From NCBI GenBank assembly GCA_016209155.1, contig JACQWU010000147.1, positions 1-8,695 on the forward strand: DNA of 8,695 nt, in the 5' to 3' direction. The number at the start of each line of letters is the position of its first letter. Position 1 is the stretch's first letter. This DNA is from Candidatus Desantisiibacteriota bacterium. Lineage in GTDB: Bacteria; JACRDZ01. A model generated the notes under the pieces. That model was not told where the DNA came from and did no database searches. It saw only the letters and a list, made by a program, of their open reading frames with translations. Shown here piece after piece: positions 6,430 to 8,695 of this stretch. The position numbers and the translations under genes are program-made.

Positions 6430-7809
6430 TTATTTTTCCATTATATATACATTTCCATCTGTTGAAGCAAAAATAAGATAGTTAGATATTAAAACCGGTG
6501 AAGATAAAATAGCTCCATCTGTACTATAATTCCAGATAACTCCTCCTGAGGCTGCCTCAACAGCATACAAATTTTTATCCCATGAACCAAAATATACATA
6601 ACCTCCTCCGACAACCGGCGCAGAAGTGATGTTGCCCAAAGTGGAAACCGCCCATTTCAGTTCCCCTCTATTCTGAGTTAAAGAGTACAGATTATTATCA
6701 TCTGAACCTATGTATATATTAGTACTATCAATAGCCGGAGAAGAATTTATTCCCCCGGATGTTCTATAACTCCATTTTATATTTCCGTTCTTTACATCTA
6801 AAGCATACACAGAATTATTTTGTGCTCCAACAAAAATAAAATTATCATTTGCAGCCGGAGTGGAAGTTATACCGCCTTCACCGGTAAATCGCCATAGGAT
6901 ACTGCCATCATCCTCTCTTAAAGCATACATATCATTATTTATTGTCCCCACTAAAACCCCCATATCAAAGATACACGGCGCTCCCCACATCTTTCCGGAA
7001 GTTTTATATTTCCATCTTAAACCTCCTGTTTGGGCATCTAAAGAATATAGAGTACTGTCAAAACAGCTGATATACAATGAGGTTCTATGAATTACAGGAG
7101 CTGAACTTATTGCCTCTTCGGTAAAAAAATTCCATATTACTTTACCATCTACACATGAAAGTGCATATAAAAAACCAGATTCATCTCCAACATATACAAC
7201 ATTATCCAAGACAGCAGCTGTTCCCAAAAAATTATTCTCCGCTTTAAATTTCCATTTTATTTTTCCTGTTTCAATCTCAATTGCATAAAAATATTTATCG
7301 TTTGAACCTATATATATTATTCCCCTGTCAACTACAGGAGAACTTCTAATTTCTGTTCCACAAGACACCTTAAATTTTAATTTAAAAGGAGGTTTAATAT
7401 TTTTATTTATAGGAATATTACTTGTACGATTATTATCGTATTTGTAGAAAGGCCATGTTTTCTCAGGTATTAAACTAATATTTTTTTGTATTGTATTATT
7501 TTCTATAACAACAGCTTTTTTTATAACTGTTACATAGCCATCTTTTTCAATTTTAATTAAATATGTATCACTTGGTATATTCCTTAATTCAACAGGTGAT
7601 TTTTCAGCTTTTAATTCATTATTCACATACACTTTTGCATCAAGCGGATCTGTAGTTATCATTAAAGAACCTTTATGCTCTAAGCTTTCACCATTTGTTT
7701 CATTATCAAATGATGAACCTGCAGTATCTTCCGCACAATGAACATTATTATTTATAAAAAAAACAATACTGATTATAAATAAAAAATTCAGTGATTTCTT
7801 TATAAACAT
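6430..7809 (-). CDS. Exported PEGA-domain plus eight-bladed PQQ-like beta-propeller protein
   Basis: The 459-residue protein has an N-terminal signal sequence (hydrophobic about 8-20, with a cleavage candidate near HCAED). An acidic linker leads to a PEGA domain (about 47-114, GSLMITTDPLDAKVYVN, with IEKDGY near 87-92). Then follow seven full 40-residue PQQ-like (BamB-type) units from 154 to 433 and a 26-residue half unit at 434-459. Each unit carries an SSP/SAP strand start, a Y-x-G-S/G-type turn, LYAL-like and xGxxxW motifs. The strand FKLKFKVSC (142-150) probably closes the last blade, giving eight blades. Such propellers are scaffolds in the envelope, and PEGA often joins surface or cell-wall proteins. 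No PQQ-enzyme catalytic residues are evident. GAGG, 5 nt before the ATG, and an 18-bp gap from the STAS-PilZ gene indicate one operon. Confidence 0.88.
   Translation of the reverse strand: MFIKKSLNFLFIISIVFFINNNVHCAEDTAGSSFDNETNGESLEHKGSLMITTDPLDAKVYVNNELKAEKSPVELRNIPSDTYLIKIEKDGYVTVIKKAVVIENNTIQKNISLIPEKTWPFYKYDNNRTSNIPINKNIKPPFKLKFKVSCGTEIRSSPVVDRGIIYIGSNDKYFYAIEIETGKIKWKFKAENNFLGTAAVLDNVVYVGDESGFLYALSCVDGKVIWNFFTEEAISSAPVIHRTSLYISCFDSTLYSLDAQTGGLRWKYKTSGKMWGAPCIFDMGVLVGTINNDMYALREDDGSILWRFTGEGGITSTPAANDNFIFVGAQNNSVYALDVKNGNIKWSYRTSGGINSSPAIDSTNIYIGSDDNNLYSLTQNRGELKWAVSTLGNITSAPVVGGGYVYFGSWDKNLYAVEAASGGVIWNYSTDGAILSSPVLISNYLIFASTDGNVYIMEK
6433..7350 (-). repeat. Coding tandem repeat, 120-bp period (propeller blades)
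   Basis: Seven full units of exactly 40 codons and one of 26 codons follow one another without insertions or deletions, corresponding to residues 154-459 of the propeller protein. Each begins with a segment such as ISSAPV, ITSTPA, INSSPA, ITSAPV or ILSSPV. The units have diverged in sequence but keep the exact length. Confidence 0.85.
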
Positions 7810-7827
7810 AATATCCTCTAAGATTTT

Positions 7828-8553
7828 TTACAAAATAGATAAAAATCTGGTTAATTTTAATTCCTCTCTAAATTTCAATCCGATACCCAAAAAATCATTA
7901 CCCTGGTTTACTCTTAGAATATTGCATTCTATCTGTAAATTATCTTTTTTGTCATCTACATTTATTGCTTTTCGTTTACTGGTTTCCAGATAAAGCTCTA
8001 ATATACGGCCATCTCTAATACCCAGACTGAAAAGAGTTTTAAAATCATAAACCTCACTAACATCCGCATATTCAATCCATGCTCCAGAGGTACTTATATT
8101 GCGGGTTAGAGCGTTTGGAAAAATGATATCGTTTAAGTCATCTTTAATAATTATAGCGGCAGATAAACTTATTGACACACGGGGATCCTGTCTTCTGTCG
8201 TTTTCTAATTTGGAAGAAGATTTTATTTCCTCTATGAGTGATTGTACAGCATCTTTTTCTTGGTTGTATATTGTAATTTCTTTATTTACTTTAAAATGAT
8301 GAATATAATTTAATAACCTGGATGGAAAATGTACTAATCTTATCTTTAGTCCATTTTGAATGGCATTATCAATTACATCTACACTCAGAGAATCCATTAT
8401 ATCCACTTTTTCAAGATTAATTACCAGCTTGTCCCTTTTCTGTTTTAATAAATCCTCGAATTTATTACTAAGAATTTCAAGGTCCTTCCCGACGAGATTC
8501 CCATCAATATACAAAACAGTTATAGGCCCAATTTCTTTTTCATTAATTTCCAA
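7828..8553 (-). CDS. STAS-PilZ fusion protein, putative c-di-GMP-responsive regulator
   Basis: The 241-residue cytoplasmic protein has two domains. Residues about 3-112 form a STAS fold (anti-sigma-factor antagonist type): ITVLYIDGNLVG, DKLVINLEKVDIMDS and NGLKIRLVHF. Ser55 stands where SpoIIAA-like proteins are phosphorylated, but the usual SSG after it is replaced by SLS. Residues about 119-238 form a PilZ domain with both c-di-GMP signatures intact: RQDPR (R121 and R125, RxxxR) and NISTSG (N152, S154, G157, the (D/N)xSxxG motif). It may therefore connect c-di-GMP levels to a partner-switch protein; this is inference, and the partner kinase or anti-sigma factor is not in the window. The start is TTG at 8553, supported by AAGGAG 8 nt upstream. 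It is the first gene of an operon with the PEGA-propeller gene. Confidence 0.85.
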   Translation of the reverse strand: MEINEKEIGPITVLYIDGNLVGKDLEILSNKFEDLLKQKRDKLVINLEKVDIMDSLSVDVIDNAIQNGLKIRLVHFPSRLLNYIHHFKVNKEITIYNQEKDAVQSLIEEIKSSSKLENDRRQDPRVSISLSAAIIIKDDLNDIIFPNALTRNISTSGAWIEYADVSEVYDFKTLFSLGIRDGRILELYLETSKRKAINVDDKKDNLQIECNILRVNQGNDFLGIGLKFREELKLTRFLSIL

Positions 8554-8561
8554 TTAAAAAA

Positions 8562-8567
8562 CTCCTT
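8562..8567 (-). promoter_or_regulatory. Ribosome binding site that supports a TTG start
   Basis: AAGGAG on the minus strand lies 8 nt before TTG at 8553-8551. No ATG or GTG near this site would preserve the STAS N-terminus, so TTG is the likely start codon. Confidence 0.75.
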
Positions 8568-8583
8568 ATTTTAGATTAAATTT

Positions 8584-8612
8584 ATTTTAATATGAAACTA
8601 AAATTTTATCAA
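8584..8612 (-). promoter_or_regulatory. Sigma70-type promoter for the STAS-PilZ operon
   Basis: On the minus strand TTGATA (8612-8607, 5 of 6 matches) and TAAAAT (8589-8584, 5 of 6 matches) are separated by exactly 17 bp. The predicted transcript start is about 25 nt before the TTG start codon and just upstream of its ribosome binding site. Confidence 0.6.
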
Positions 8613-8695
8613 TACTTTTTTTTAGTTTTTACATAAACTTCTTATCGTCATATTATAAGATAAAATAAATAATGAAGAACCCTGCGGCAGACAGA

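Overview
The window comes from an AT-rich bacterial chromosome of unknown genus. Genes have A/T-rich intergenic regions, mostly AGGA-type ribosome binding sites and mixed ATG/TTG starts. A probable lipoprotein, several exported proteins, and PEGA, PilZ, STAS and GAF signalling domains suggest a diderm, environmental or anaerobic lineage. Spirochaete-like or candidate-phylum bacteria would fit, but nothing here settles the taxon. No mobile element, tRNA, rRNA or CRISPR array is visible.

Layout from left to right. At 1-277 (minus) is the start of a probable lipoprotein gene cut by the window edge. The 333 bp from 278 to 610 are non-coding and hold a perfect chromosomal parS site inside a 26-bp palindrome (516-541). 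rsmG (16S rRNA m7G527 methyltransferase) follows at 611-1366; its start is best placed at the second in-frame ATG. An rsmG-parS pair usually lies near the replication origin, although parA and parB are not in this window. A strong sigma70-type promoter (1486-1515) then drives a 45-aa single-span membrane protein (1592-1729) too short for routine gene calling. Next is a 110-bp leader with a long hairpin and a 15-codon ORF that has an ideal ribosome binding site. The leader precedes a YedE-family putative selenium transporter (1842-2900) that has no Shine-Dalgarno sequence of its own. yedE overlaps by 4 bp (ATGA) an amidohydrolase/deaminase (2897-4123). Ten bases later comes an exported HEAT-like repeat protein (4134-5303), then a tandem GAF protein (5371-6423). 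These four genes run in one direction and may form one transcription unit.

On the opposite strand a two-gene operon reads leftwards from a good promoter near 8584-8612. It encodes a STAS-PilZ fusion (7828-8553, TTG start) and an exported PEGA plus eight-bladed PQQ-like propeller protein (6430-7809). The two transcription units converge with only 6 bp between stop codons.

Functionally the window combines origin-linked housekeeping (parS, rsmG), a candidate selenium-uptake and deaminase operon, and a signalling set. The signalling set comprises small-molecule sensing by GAF, c-di-GMP sensing by PilZ, a possible partner-switch STAS domain, and an envelope propeller protein. The least described parts are the 45-aa membrane protein with the yedE leader, and the STAS-PilZ/PEGA-propeller operon.
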